NCBI RefSeq assembly: GCF_947491715.1
Contig: NZ_CANLKR010000020.1
Coordinates: 1-64,000, forward strand
Direction: 5' to 3'
Length of the DNA stretch: 64,000 nucleotides
DNA from: an uncultured Shewanella sp.
GTDB lineage: Bacteria > Pseudomonadota > Gammaproteobacteria > Enterobacterales > Shewanellaceae
Part shown: one piece after another, positions 51,322 to 60,557 of the stretch
Layout: each line of letters starts with the position of its first letter
Position numbering within the stretch: position 1 is the first letter of the stretch
The notes under the pieces: model-generated
The model's database searches: none
The model's input: the letters and a program-made list of their open reading frames with translations, nothing else
Told to the model about the DNA's origin: nothing
Program-made: the position numbers and the translations under genes

Positions 51322-53382
51322 TTAACGTTTACCACTGAGTTTCAATGGTGGATGGGGGCGATGCTGGCCGCTATTGATTAAGCGCTCTTGATTGGTTATA
51401 GACAGCTCCTTTTGCGCTAGTGTATTGCTTTGACTACTTACACTTTGCTTCACCGAATTATTGATTGTTTGCGTTAAGCTTTGTGCCCAAGTGGAACCTG
51501 ACGGTAACTGAGTGGGCGCGGGCAGGGCATTACGGATCACCTGCGCATTGATAGTAGGTAAAATGGATGTGCCAATCAGTGCAAAGCGCTCGAACACTTT
51601 GTCTTCACCAATGCGGCCACGTTGTCCCCAACTGAGAGTGATATTATTGGCTGTTGCATTAGCGGGTTTATCGGTGACGGCAATATCTCGTTGAATGCCA
51701 AAACGATAGCTCATCATGGCCTCTTCAAATAACATGGCCATGTCTTCTTGTTGGCTACTATAAGCATAGTAAGCATTGGCATGATCTTGACTAAAAAATC
51801 CACTGACATCGTCAGGTGTGTAGGCTTGTTGTGTGCTTGTTGCATCTTCACCTCTAAAACTGACGTTAGCCAAATTAAGCAGAGGTTCACTGGTGAGTGG
51901 ATTTTGTTGATTCAGTTTCGTTGAAATCAGTAAGTCTGTATTGCTTATCCATTCAAAGTCATCGATGAGTCTAGGACCTTGTAATTGGCTATGCAGTTCG
52001 ACAGGGAAATAATCATTAGCGTGGGCTAACTCATGATATAGCAAAGAGGCTAACTCGGGAGTGAGAGAGTCAAGGGAGCGTGCACCTCTATTGGCGATAG
52101 AGAAATATTCAGAGGCATAATTATTATCTTTGATGTATCGCCAAGGGATCAGGAAGTTAAGCGATTCACCAAATTGGCTGCGATAATCGGGTTCTTCACT
52201 TATGGTATCGCGTTCACTGGCTGTGAGCCATAAATTATCAGGATCTAAGTAAATGGCGCCTGTTAACGCCCAATAAAAAGAGGGGCGAATATCGCTGCTG
52301 ATCACAATGGCGGTCACAGATTGTAATAAGGTTAAAAAATCTCCTTGGGGATCCATCTGCTCAAGAAATTGCATAAAGTTATCTCCCATCCATTGATGGG
52401 AAACCACTAAACGATCGCGAATGGCCGCTTTCATGGCATTATGACTGCTTTGCTGACTAATTAACGGTAGGTTTGATAATAAACAAGGCTCGGTTAGTGT
52501 GTTGCTATAAACACATTGCTCAAGTGCAGTAGCGAAGGGAGAGCTGGCCTCATAAGCAAAAGTGCGTGTCAAAGGATCGGGAAAATAATTGGAGGTGATG
52601 GCCTCTTCTTTGGTGATCAGCACATGGACGTCATCGATAACTGTTTCACCATTAATAGTGGCAATGGCGCGCAGCGAGCTTAAGGTGTCATTTGTGACGC
52701 TGGGGGCAGCAAAAAGAGGGCGGTCGATTTGCGTAAAATCCACTAAGAGATCCGGGCCCGCTGCAAGACACCAAGTTAACGCTGTCATGGAGGCAGTTGA
52801 ACTCATTAAATGATGGCGAAGACTCACCAAACTGCCCTGAGTGGCTTGATGGCTGACTCTGACTTGAGCGTTATGAGATTTGAGCCCGCTGATATTAATA
52901 TCCAGCGTTTCTTGCCAAGTTTGAGGAGTTGAACCTTGATCAGGATGCTTTTCGAGCACATTCACTTGAAGTGTATAAGCCCCTTCGCTTGAGGCCTCAA
53001 ATGCTAATAGGGCACTATGGGGGGAGATTAAGGTGAGTGGTTCGCCGCTTAATTGTTGCCAGTGATATTGGTAGTTGGCACTGTTGCTTGTCATTTTCGC
53101 TAAAATGGCACCGGATTGCTCAGCATAATAATCAGGTTCAACTTGAAATTGCAGTGCAGAGTCGGTGCTGATTAAGGTCCACTGAGTATTATTGGCCGCT
53201 TGTCCACTTAAGGTGTCACATCGCGCAATGCTGGCGCCAACATTGGTACTGGGCGTGCCATTATCGAGGTTATTACTGCTGTCATTATTGGCGTTGGTAT
53301 CATCGCCTCCACCGCCGCAGGCTGTGATAGCGACAGTGAGGGCTAAACCCATCAATAGGCGGGAAAAAGAGATCAGTTCCAT
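51322..53382 (-). CDS. large lipoprotein with HExxH metalloprotease-like motif
   Basis: The 686-residue lipoprotein has a lipobox AITAC followed by GGGGDD and an Asn/Asp-rich linker. The N-terminal 200 residues look like Ig/PKD-type beta domains (YHWQQLSGEPLTLISP, EGAYTLQVNV). Further on, LASLLYHELAHANDYFPVEL (near residue 449) gives a zinc-binding HELAH motif with a downstream acidic SQQEDMAMLFEEAMMSY as possible third ligand. It is probably a surface or periplasmic zinc peptidase-like protein, but substrate and even activity are unproven. It is a single gene, convergent to hda. Confidence 0.75.
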   Translation of the reverse strand: MELISFSRLLMGLALTVAITACGGGGDDTNANNDSSNNLDNGTPSTNVGASIARCDTLSGQAANNTQWTLISTDSALQFQVEPDYYAEQSGAILAKMTSNSANYQYHWQQLSGEPLTLISPHSALLAFEASSEGAYTLQVNVLEKHPDQGSTPQTWQETLDINISGLKSHNAQVRVSHQATQGSLVSLRHHLMSSTASMTALTWCLAAGPDLLVDFTQIDRPLFAAPSVTNDTLSSLRAIATINGETVIDDVHVLITKEEAITSNYFPDPLTRTFAYEASSPFATALEQCVYSNTLTEPCLLSNLPLISQQSSHNAMKAAIRDRLVVSHQWMGDNFMQFLEQMDPQGDFLTLLQSVTAIVISSDIRPSFYWALTGAIYLDPDNLWLTASERDTISEEPDYRSQFGESLNFLIPWRYIKDNNYASEYFSIANRGARSLDSLTPELASLLYHELAHANDYFPVELHSQLQGPRLIDDFEWISNTDLLISTKLNQQNPLTSEPLLNLANVSFRGEDATSTQQAYTPDDVSGFFSQDHANAYYAYSSQQEDMAMLFEEAMMSYRFGIQRDIAVTDKPANATANNITLSWGQRGRIGEDKVFERFALIGTSILPTINAQVIRNALPAPTQLPSGSTWAQSLTQTINNSVKQSVSSQSNTLAQKELSITNQERLINSGQHRPHPPLKLSGKR

Positions 53383-54436
53383 TTGAGATTTGTCCTTATT
53401 GTAAGCGGAAATAGTCGGGTTAATCGGGTTAAAAAGTCGATGTAAATTGTAGGATTGAATAATTTATTTTATCTGTAATTACAGCAATGTAACATAAGTG
53501 ATGTGACTTGGGTATGATGGGGATACAATTGTGATTGGGCACTCACATTTGGGGAATAATGAGCTAACTTTTGGCTTTATCGGTATTGAAAAGTGTTGTT
53601 TGAATTGGTCATGTTATTGACATCAATTAGCTTGCCGCAGGCTGAGATCGTGGATTCCAATCCACACATTGGAACCTTGGATAGCGTCTAGCTATATTTG
53701 TATTTGATGATGTATTTAATATCATAGCCTTATTGGATTGAATTGCTGCCGCAGATTGATGTGCGAATATTAAAATAACTCGCCGTAAATATCTCCTTAT
53801 AGGCTCAGACGGAAACATCCGTGTTTCCGATGGTTATTTTTATATTCACACTGGCTTTAAAAGCAAAAAGCAAAAAGCAAAAAGCAAAAAGCAAAAAGCA
53901 AAGAGTATGAAAGCAGGGTGTTTCTTCAAGTTGGGTTTATGATATTAAGCTTCGCTTAATCGAAGGTCGTGAATTCCCATTCACACTGGGCCAAAAGGGG
54001 AACCACAGCAACCCCCCTCTTGTTACAAAGGGAGTCTTGTTACTTAGAGAGGGCTTTTTACTTAGGGAGGAACCAATGAAACTTGTGAGCGAGATCAATG
54101 GTTTTTACTTTTCTCTTTATTTGTTTTAAACATTTTATTTACAAAGGTGTCTTTTGGGTGGTAGTTTGCTGGCTGAGGGAGTGCGGAATAAAAAGTGCAT
54201 GCTGGCTAATAAGTTCTACTTCAATAAATACCATAAAATACAGACTATTAATGATGCGTTTTTGACTAATTGAGAGTGAGAATAAGTACTGGTTACTTGT
54301 TATGTTGCGGGCCTGATGTTTGAGCATGCGCATTATGGATTAGCTGTATACTCTAGCTTAATGATTTTTTAAAAAAAAGAGTAAGCAGTTTGGAAGACTA
54401 TCCTGCTGCTGTTGAATAAGTTGTTAATGCATAATT
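53383..54436. other. long non-coding stretch with hairpins and a 7-bp tandem repeat
   Basis: I see no credible gene over more than 1 kb. GTGGAT-tcca-ATCCAC (about 53650-53665), CGGAAACA-tccg-TGTTTCCG (about 53809-53828) and GTGAAT-tccc-ATTCAC (about 53968-53983) are three hairpins of the TCC-loop family. GCAAAAA is repeated five times in tandem at 53863-53897. Another direct pair, GTTACAAAGGGAG/GTTACTTAGAGAG and TTTTTACTTAGGGAGG, lies near 54020-54070. This is the left edge of an accessory, AT-rich region. Confidence 0.55.
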
Positions 54437-54643
54437 ATGTCAGATTGGATTGAAATTATATTAAATAAAGAGGCCTCTTCCTCTTTCGAGGTTGAAGAGG
54501 TTTTCTGTCACTTGGGCGATGAGAGTTTTAAGCTAGAATTAATAGTTAAGATTTCTGGAGAAGTTATCGGAAAAATTATTACTCCAGATTCTGAACCGGA
54601 GTTTTACTTGTTGAATCCCGCCACAAACAACTATTGGGGATGA
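54437..54643 (+). CDS. short hypothetical ORF (68 residues)
   Basis: The protein MSDWIEIILNKEASSSFEVE... is acidic and beta-like with no signal or membrane segment. It ends PATNNYWG. Composition looks like a real protein, but there is no convincing ribosome site upstream of the ATG. It lies in a region with other broken genes, so it may be a fragment. No family recognised. Confidence 0.35.
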   Translation: MSDWIEIILNKEASSSFEVEEVFCHLGDESFKLELIVKISGEVIGKIITPDSEPEFYLLNPATNNYWG

Positions 54644-54790
54644 AGCATTTCACTTGATGGATTAGCCTTAGAAAATGAAAAGTTTTAGTAAATAAAATCA
54701 CTATCTTAGTATCAAAAGTTAGCAAATGGCAGGTAGCATTTGAAAGTGCTTCAGGTACTGCTTTTCAGCGTCCTTGCTGGCAGGCGTTAG

Positions 54791-55102
54791 TTGATAGGGA
54801 GAGTTCTTTATGCAGTTACAGTACTAATTTTGGTATTGTTATTACTCCCTGTAGCGGCATATGTACTTGAAATTTTGGTATAAGGACATTACGTACATAT
54901 AGTTTCTTCGAAAGCTTGGGAGAGTTTTTCTGTTTACTTTACCAACATCTCAGGGCCATTTTTGGCGATAATAGCTGTAATTGTTGCCTATGTATCATTG
55001 CAGTTTCAGATAAGTGAATCTAGATAATCACAAAGTATTAATCAGGAAGTAGTGAATGATTTAAAATACATCATCTTGCTATGTTCTCATAGCTGGTTTT
55101 GA
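54791..55102 (+). pseudogene. broken two-helix membrane protein gene
   Basis: One frame reads RVLYAVTVLILVLLLLPVAA then YVLEILV, a TAA, and continues VSSKAWESFSVYFTNISGPF then LAIIAVIVAYVSLQFQISES to a second in-frame TAA (55025-55027) and on to a TGA at 55100-55102. Two hydrophobic helices separated by a polar linker with NISGPFLAII are typical of small two-helix membrane proteins, including some found in anti-phage islands. With two internal stops it is a decayed gene. Family not certain. Confidence 0.45.
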
Positions 55103-55433
55103 TTTCTGTTTTCATCTAATTAAGATCACGATAAGCGTTCAGAAATAAGCCTTAGTTTCAGATAATCAGTGCAATTTTTGTTGGCTTCCTACCGTGATTA
55201 ACCACCGGTAAGTGAATTTAAACATAGGGTGAAATGTGATGATTGACATTATTGTCATAGTAAGCAGACAAGTCACTTTTATAAAAACACCCTCATAATG
55301 TATTAATGACACGGAAAATTTCTATTTTTGAACTATAAATAAAGAGAGGCGGCTAAGGGCCTTGTTTTGGTATTTTTTTATTGGGTTGTTATTTTTATAA
55401 CTTAAATTCTGGCCTGTCGTATTGGGGAATACA
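55103..55433. other. upstream region of the FAAL gene
   Basis: This is AT-rich and has no gene. GGGGA 5 bases before ATG 55434 is the ribosome site. A promoter is expected here, but I see no pair close enough to consensus to name. Confidence 0.4.
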
Positions 55434-58400
55434 ATGAAATCAAGCAGACATGATTTCTTGCAGCATATGCTTTCAACAATGGGGTCATCAAATGATCTAT
55501 TGTATTTAGTGGGTAGTGATGGATCAGATTCTGCTAGGTTAAGCAGGGAAGAGCTTAATCAATATGCTATGACTATTGCCTATGAGCTAACCTGTCAATG
55601 TCATCTTAAAGCTGGCGATCGTGTTTTACTGATCTATCCTCCTTCTTTAGATTTCGTCGAGGCATTGCTCGGTTGTTTATATGCAGGCATTATTCCTGTG
55701 CCAGTTATTCCACCCGATCCTATGCACATAGAGATGGAATATCTTAATAAAATTATTGCCGATTGTTCTCCTAAGTTGTTGCTAACAAGTAACAGTTATA
55801 ATCTAGCTCGTAAAGTGGGTAATGTAAAAGCCATTTTTCAACCAGGAAAATTGAACAATGCTATCGTTCCTTGGTTAGTGCCGAGTCGACATATTAAAAG
55901 GAGCTTTGACCCTTTTAATGTTGAATGTGGGGAAATAGCACTATTGCAATATACCTCGGGCTCTACTTCTGATCCTAAAGGGGTTTGTATCACTTGGGGA
56001 AATTTAAATCATCAGATGTATATTAATCGGCAAGCTTTGGGGTTTAATGGTCAGTCTAGAATAGTTTCTTGGGTACCACATTTTCATGATTTTGGTTTGA
56101 TTAGCGGTATTTTGAATTGTATTTATGGCAATGGTTGTTTATGGATAATATCTCCATTGGATTTTATTAAGCGGCCTGCTTTATGGATGGATGTCATGGA
56201 TCGAGTTCGGGCAACCCATACTGCTGCACCAGACTTTGCTTATAAGTTAGTGGCTAGGAAGACACTTCCTGTACAGCGTGAACAATGGAATTTGTCATAC
56301 TTACAAATATTTATGAGTGCAGCAGAGCCGATCAGGGATGAGACGATACGGTACTTTATAGAATGTTTCTCGGTTTCAGGTGTTCGGCCTGAGGCTTTTT
56401 GTCCCGCTTATGGGCTTGCTGAGCATACCGTGGCTGTCAGTATTGGAGGGACGTTAAGGATTCATCTTGATAAACGGTCTTTATTAAAAGGCTTGGTGAA
56501 GACGGTTACTGATAAAAGCACTCATACTCAAACCTTGGTGGGTTGTGGTCAAGTACCTGATAGCGTACATCTTGCTATTGTCAATGCTGATAGTGGTGAA
56601 CGTTGTCATTCGAAAATGGTTGGTGAAATATGGGTTGATTCAGCGAGTAAAGCCAAGGGGTATTGGGGAATGCTTGAAGGATCAGAGCAGGTATTTAATG
56701 CAAGTATTAAAAATGAAGTAACGGATCATCAATATTTAAGAACGGGTGATTTGGGTTTTATGTATAAGGGTGAGTTATTTATTACCGGTCGGCTTAAAGA
56801 TACCATGATTATTAATGGAGAAAATATTTATCCGCAGGATATTGAGCTTGCTGTTGAGAAAAGCCATAGTCTGATCAGACCTGGCTGTGTTATTGCTTTT
56901 TCAATTATTTCAGCGAAAGCTAATGAGGCTGTTGTTATTGCTTTGGAAGTTAATAATGCGAAAGAGATAAAAAATTGTCAAACTGAAGTTATTAAAGCGA
57001 TAGAACATTCAATTTATGCAGAGCATCCGATGCCGATATTATCTATCTGTATCTTAAATAAAAAACAATTACCAAAAACAACAAGTGGAAAGGTGCAGAG
57101 GCAGCGATGTAAACAAAGTTACGAAAATGGTGATTTAATCAAAGAGAGTTTATATGTATGGAATAATCCACGTTTATCCGATAGAAAGCCTTCTTCTTTT
57201 GGTGTTGCTTGCAGAGTAGGAGAAAATATTGAAGATGGACATATTCGTCGACGTCAACTTGAATCATCTGAAAATAGGACGTCTACTCTGTTGTTTCCTA
57301 CAGCGATAGAGATCAGTATATGGTTACAGTTTACACTAAGGGACATGCTATCGTGTAGAGTGGCGGATATTGATGTCGATGCTCATTTTTCTTGCTATAG
57401 TTTAAGCTCTGTTTTGCGTATACAGTTATTCAAGAAACTTGAAAACTGGCTTAATTGTGATATCTCTCCTGTATTAATGAATGAATATCCTAGTGTCTCA
57501 AAGTTAGCTCGCTATTTAGCAAAAGGCTTAATGGTTGAGCAGTCTAAGTTAAATCAATTATCGAATGCTTCTCTAAATCAGAACAACGTACCTGTTCAAG
57601 AAGAGACTAATAAGCAGGTTTCAGACTTAGTTGTTTCATCAACTACAAATCTAACAGAACAAGATCCTTTGCTGGATATTATGGTCACTAAAACTGACAT
57701 ACCTCAAGAAAAAGGGGTCAATAGTATGGTGACGGTTCCGCATCAGGGAGGTTTTTTTACTCAACAGCCTAGTTCATTAGTGGTTATTCGTGATGAAATT
57801 GCCTTGTGGGTAACCGATGCTTGTGAAGCAGAGGTTGATAATATTAATTATAGTGATGATTTTTTCAGTTATGGATTTGACTCTATTCAAATTATTGAGC
57901 TGTCTGAAAGCTTGAGTCGATGGGCTGATGTTGAGATTAATTTAGAGGTATTGCGTGAACACAGTAATATAAACGAAATAGCTAAATATATTTATCACAA
58001 TAAAAATCAAATACAATGTGGGGCGAAAGGTATTGTTCGGTGCGCGAGTGAAGAGAGTAAGTTAGTGTCACATCAACAGGATTTTTGGCTGCTTCTGATA
58101 GAAGAAGATAAGATAGACGATGAGCATTTACGTTTTGCCGTGAAGTTTTCTGAAAATATAGATTTGGGATTGTTAAAAGGTGCAGTAAAGCATGTGATCC
58201 AGCAGAATCTTATTTTAAGAACGTGTTTTCAAAAAATAGCAGGTAAATACTACCAAGTTGTATTAGAGAATATGCATGTTTCAGTGGATGAAGTTCATAT
58301 GTTTGTTGAAATTAATTATTTAGAGACAATGGAATACTTAAGCGATTTAGCCATAGATATGCAATTGAATATCTCTAATCCTTATACTGGTCCTTTACTT

Positions 58401-59339
58401 TCACTAAAGCTGATTAAAACGACGAACAAACACAGTATCATACTCTTGGTGATGCACCATTTAATTTCGGATGGGACATCAATGTATATTACTATGCGGG
58501 ATATTAAATCAGCATATTCTATATTACAGAATCAAGCTAAGTTGATTGTTGAAAGGGGGAAATTACAGTATGTCGATTACGCTGAATGGTCTAAAAAAAC
58601 TCATAAAGAAATAAACATGAGAGAGTATAGAGAATTTTGGATAGACTTTTTACAAGGTTCTAGTGAATTAGAACTTCCTTATCAAGAGCAAAGTCAATTA
58701 GATCATAAGGCAATAAATACGGATAAAATATCCATTAATGCACGTTTATATCATGCTTTGCAATCGTGTGTGGAAGTTAATAATTGCACATTATTTCATT
58801 TGTTTCTTCTTGGTTTTTATAAATTTTCTGTAAGACAAACTGGAACAAATGATCTTTGTATACCTATTGGTAATGCCAATCGTATTGGTGGTGCTATACG
58901 TGATACGATAGGTTTTTTTGCTAGGAGAGTCATCATAAGGCTATGCTTGAATAATAAAGTGAGTTTGTTCGAACAGTTACAATCAGTAAAAAGCATCGTT
59001 CATGATGCCAACAAATACAGTATGTCTTATGATTTTATTCATGAATTTCTTAAGGAAGTATCGCATTGTGGAAAAGGAAGTATGATCTTTAATTTTATGG
59101 TTAATCAACACCAGAATCATTATTTTGATGTCATGGGGGCTGATATGAAAGATGTATTTGTTCTACCCAATACAAGTGACTTTAAGATAATGTGGTTTAT
59201 TTCTTTAAATAATGAGAAGGGAATTGATATTATTTGCAATTATAAAGTTCGTTATTATTCTTCTAAAATAATAAAGCAATATTTGAATGAGTATGTCGAT
59301 GCATTATCTGATCTTTTTACCAAAAATGATAATTTGTAA
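55434..59339 (+). CDS. fatty-acyl-AMP ligase - ACP - ACP - condensation domain protein
   Basis: The 1301-residue (from ATG 55434) NRPS-like protein has four parts. First, a fatty-acyl-AMP ligase at about residues 1-590: YTSGSTSDPKG (173-183), VSWVPHFHDFGLISGIL, FMSAAEPIRDETI with FCPAYGLAEHTVAVS, RTGDLGF. ACP1 follows at about 620-700, but its Ser659 sits in CYSLSSVLRI in place of G-x-D-S. ACP2 (about 780-860) has a normal YGFDSIQII with Ser817. The C-terminal condensation domain (about 880-1300) has intact HHLISDG (His1009, Asp1013). It should activate a fatty acid, load it onto an ACP and transfer it to an amine or hydroxyl. No amino-acid adenylation or thioesterase domain is seen. An MFS gene follows 24 bases later. 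Confidence 0.9.
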   Translation: MKSSRHDFLQHMLSTMGSSNDLLYLVGSDGSDSARLSREELNQYAMTIAYELTCQCHLKAGDRVLLIYPPSLDFVEALLGCLYAGIIPVPVIPPDPMHIEMEYLNKIIADCSPKLLLTSNSYNLARKVGNVKAIFQPGKLNNAIVPWLVPSRHIKRSFDPFNVECGEIALLQYTSGSTSDPKGVCITWGNLNHQMYINRQALGFNGQSRIVSWVPHFHDFGLISGILNCIYGNGCLWIISPLDFIKRPALWMDVMDRVRATHTAAPDFAYKLVARKTLPVQREQWNLSYLQIFMSAAEPIRDETIRYFIECFSVSGVRPEAFCPAYGLAEHTVAVSIGGTLRIHLDKRSLLKGLVKTVTDKSTHTQTLVGCGQVPDSVHLAIVNADSGERCHSKMVGEIWVDSASKAKGYWGMLEGSEQVFNASIKNEVTDHQYLRTGDLGFMYKGELFITGRLKDTMIINGENIYPQDIELAVEKSHSLIRPGCVIAFSIISAKANEAVVIALEVNNAKEIKNCQTEVIKAIEHSIYAEHPMPILSICILNKKQLPKTTSGKVQRQRCKQSYENGDLIKESLYVWNNPRLSDRKPSSFGVACRVGENIEDGHIRRRQLESSENRTSTLLFPTAIEISIWLQFTLRDMLSCRVADIDVDAHFSCYSLSSVLRIQLFKKLENWLNCDISPVLMNEYPSVSKLARYLAKGLMVEQSKLNQLSNASLNQNNVPVQEETNKQVSDLVVSSTTNLTEQDPLLDIMVTKTDIPQEKGVNSMVTVPHQGGFFTQQPSSLVVIRDEIALWVTDACEAEVDNINYSDDFFSYGFDSIQIIELSESLSRWADVEINLEVLREHSNINEIAKYIYHNKNQIQCGAKGIVRCASEESKLVSHQQDFWLLLIEEDKIDDEHLRFAVKFSENIDLGLLKGAVKHVIQQNLILRTCFQKIAGKYYQVVLENMHVSVDEVHMFVEINYLETMEYLSDLAIDMQLNISNPYTGPLLSLKLIKTTNKHSIILLVMHHLISDGTSMYITMRDIKSAYSILQNQAKLIVERGKLQYVDYAEWSKKTHKEINMREYREFWIDFLQGSSELELPYQEQSQLDHKAINTDKISINARLYHALQSCVEVNNCTLFHLFLLGFYKFSVRQTGTNDLCIPIGNANRIGGAIRDTIGFFARRVIIRLCLNNKVSLFEQLQSVKSIVHDANKYSMSYDFIHEFLKEVSHCGKGSMIFNFMVNQHQNHYFDVMGADMKDVFVLPNTSDFKIMWFISLNNEKGIDIICNYKVRYYSSKIIKQYLNEYVDALSDLFTKNDNL

Positions 59340-59363
59340 ATGGCATGAAATAATTATAGTCTC

Positions 59364-60557
59364 ATGAAAAAGGGGCCATTTTTTTTCTCACATAATCTTT
59401 CGTTTTTCATTATTCGATTTCTATGGGTGGGATCAACAAGCATTATTCCGCAAGCATTTTTGATTTATAATAATCCTGAGTATAAAGAGGTGTTGTTACC
59501 TTTAATACTGATTACAGGTGCTGTAATGGAAGTGCTAGGTGTTTTATCAATTAATTTCATTAGAAATAAAAACATAAAACTATTAACAGTGTCTCTCAGT
59601 GTGATAAGTATATTATCCTTGTGTGTAATAATTTATACAAAATCATTTTATATTTTTTTAATCGCAAATATTATTTTTAGATACATTTCTTCAGTATTTT
59701 ATAGTATACTAGATCTGTATTGTACATCTTCTATTAAAAATAATAGTTCTGATAATTATTGTAATCTTCATATAGCAATGCAAATGTTAGCAATTGTATT
59801 ATCACCGCTATTATTTTCTGAGTTTCTGACTTATGATAGCTTTATTTTATCTCTTTTATTGAGTGTCAGTTTAGTGTTTTTATGGAGTTGTTTTAATATA
59901 AAGGAATTTAATTTTTCATTAGAGAAGAGTAAACCATCATTATTACAAAAACTCAGTAAGTCTGAGGCCGTTTTTTTTATATTTTCAATTTGTAATTATA
60001 TGGTCATGACTTTATATGCTGGAATGGTTATTTTTGTAGCGAAAGATTACTATGCAGTATCTAACGCTGTAAAAATAGGGGGATTGGCTTTTTTTAGTTT
60101 CAGCTTATCCTCACTATCATGTATGCTTTTAATACAGTTTGCGTTGAAAATGAGTAACAACATTAGGTCTATTTCAATTTTAAAGTCATGTTTTTTCGTT
60201 CTTGGTTTGACTTTTTTGGGCATTTCTGTTTTGTCTTTTGGTAAAGAGCTGGTTAACCTTTATATTGGTTCAGTTTTAATTGGAGTGAGTGTTGGAATAT
60301 ATTGGCCATTATCAAAAAAAATAATGACTAAATATGCGATTAAATCCTCTAAATTGTATATTATCTCTTTCTATAATATTTGTCCGGCTATTTCCATAGT
60401 CCTTGCTTATCTGATGCTTTTACTTCTTGACCTAATCATCTTTTATTTTTCTTTTTCCTATTATTTTGGCTTCTTCTTTTTATTATACTTTTTATTGGCT
60501 ATAGCATCGATAGTATTATGGTATGATAAACGCTTCTTTGAGCGTCAACGAGGTTGA
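59364..60557 (+). CDS. MFS transporter
   Basis: The 397-residue protein has 12 hydrophobic helices in two halves of six, as in the major facilitator superfamily. Loops between helices 2 and 3 (FIRNKNIKLL) and 8 and 9 (basic) are short. It is very rich in Ile, Phe and Ser, and the gene is clearly more AT-rich than its neighbours, a sign of foreign origin. It starts 24 bases after the FAAL-NRPS gene and is almost surely in one operon, so it most likely exports the acylated product. Specificity cannot be read from the sequence. Confidence 0.82.
   Translation: MKKGPFFFSHNLSFFIIRFLWVGSTSIIPQAFLIYNNPEYKEVLLPLILITGAVMEVLGVLSINFIRNKNIKLLTVSLSVISILSLCVIIYTKSFYIFLIANIIFRYISSVFYSILDLYCTSSIKNNSSDNYCNLHIAMQMLAIVLSPLLFSEFLTYDSFILSLLLSVSLVFLWSCFNIKEFNFSLEKSKPSLLQKLSKSEAVFFIFSICNYMVMTLYAGMVIFVAKDYYAVSNAVKIGGLAFFSFSLSSLSCMLLIQFALKMSNNIRSISILKSCFFVLGLTFLGISVLSFGKELVNLYIGSVLIGVSVGIYWPLSKKIMTKYAIKSSKLYIISFYNICPAISIVLAYLMLLLLDLIIFYFSFSYYFGFFFLLYFLLAIASIVLWYDKRFFERQRG

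Noticed and set aside
51322..53382. assignment of the HExxH lipoprotein to a named peptidase family
   Set aside because: Only the HELAH motif and a possible acidic ligand are visible; the rest does not let me choose a family.
53863..53897. possible CRISPR-like array (regular repeat)
   Set aside because: The units are 7 bp and directly abutting, with no spacers and no cas genes in the window.
54139..54333. 64-residue minus-strand ORF
   Set aside because: No ribosome site and composition not protein-like; the region is otherwise non-coding.
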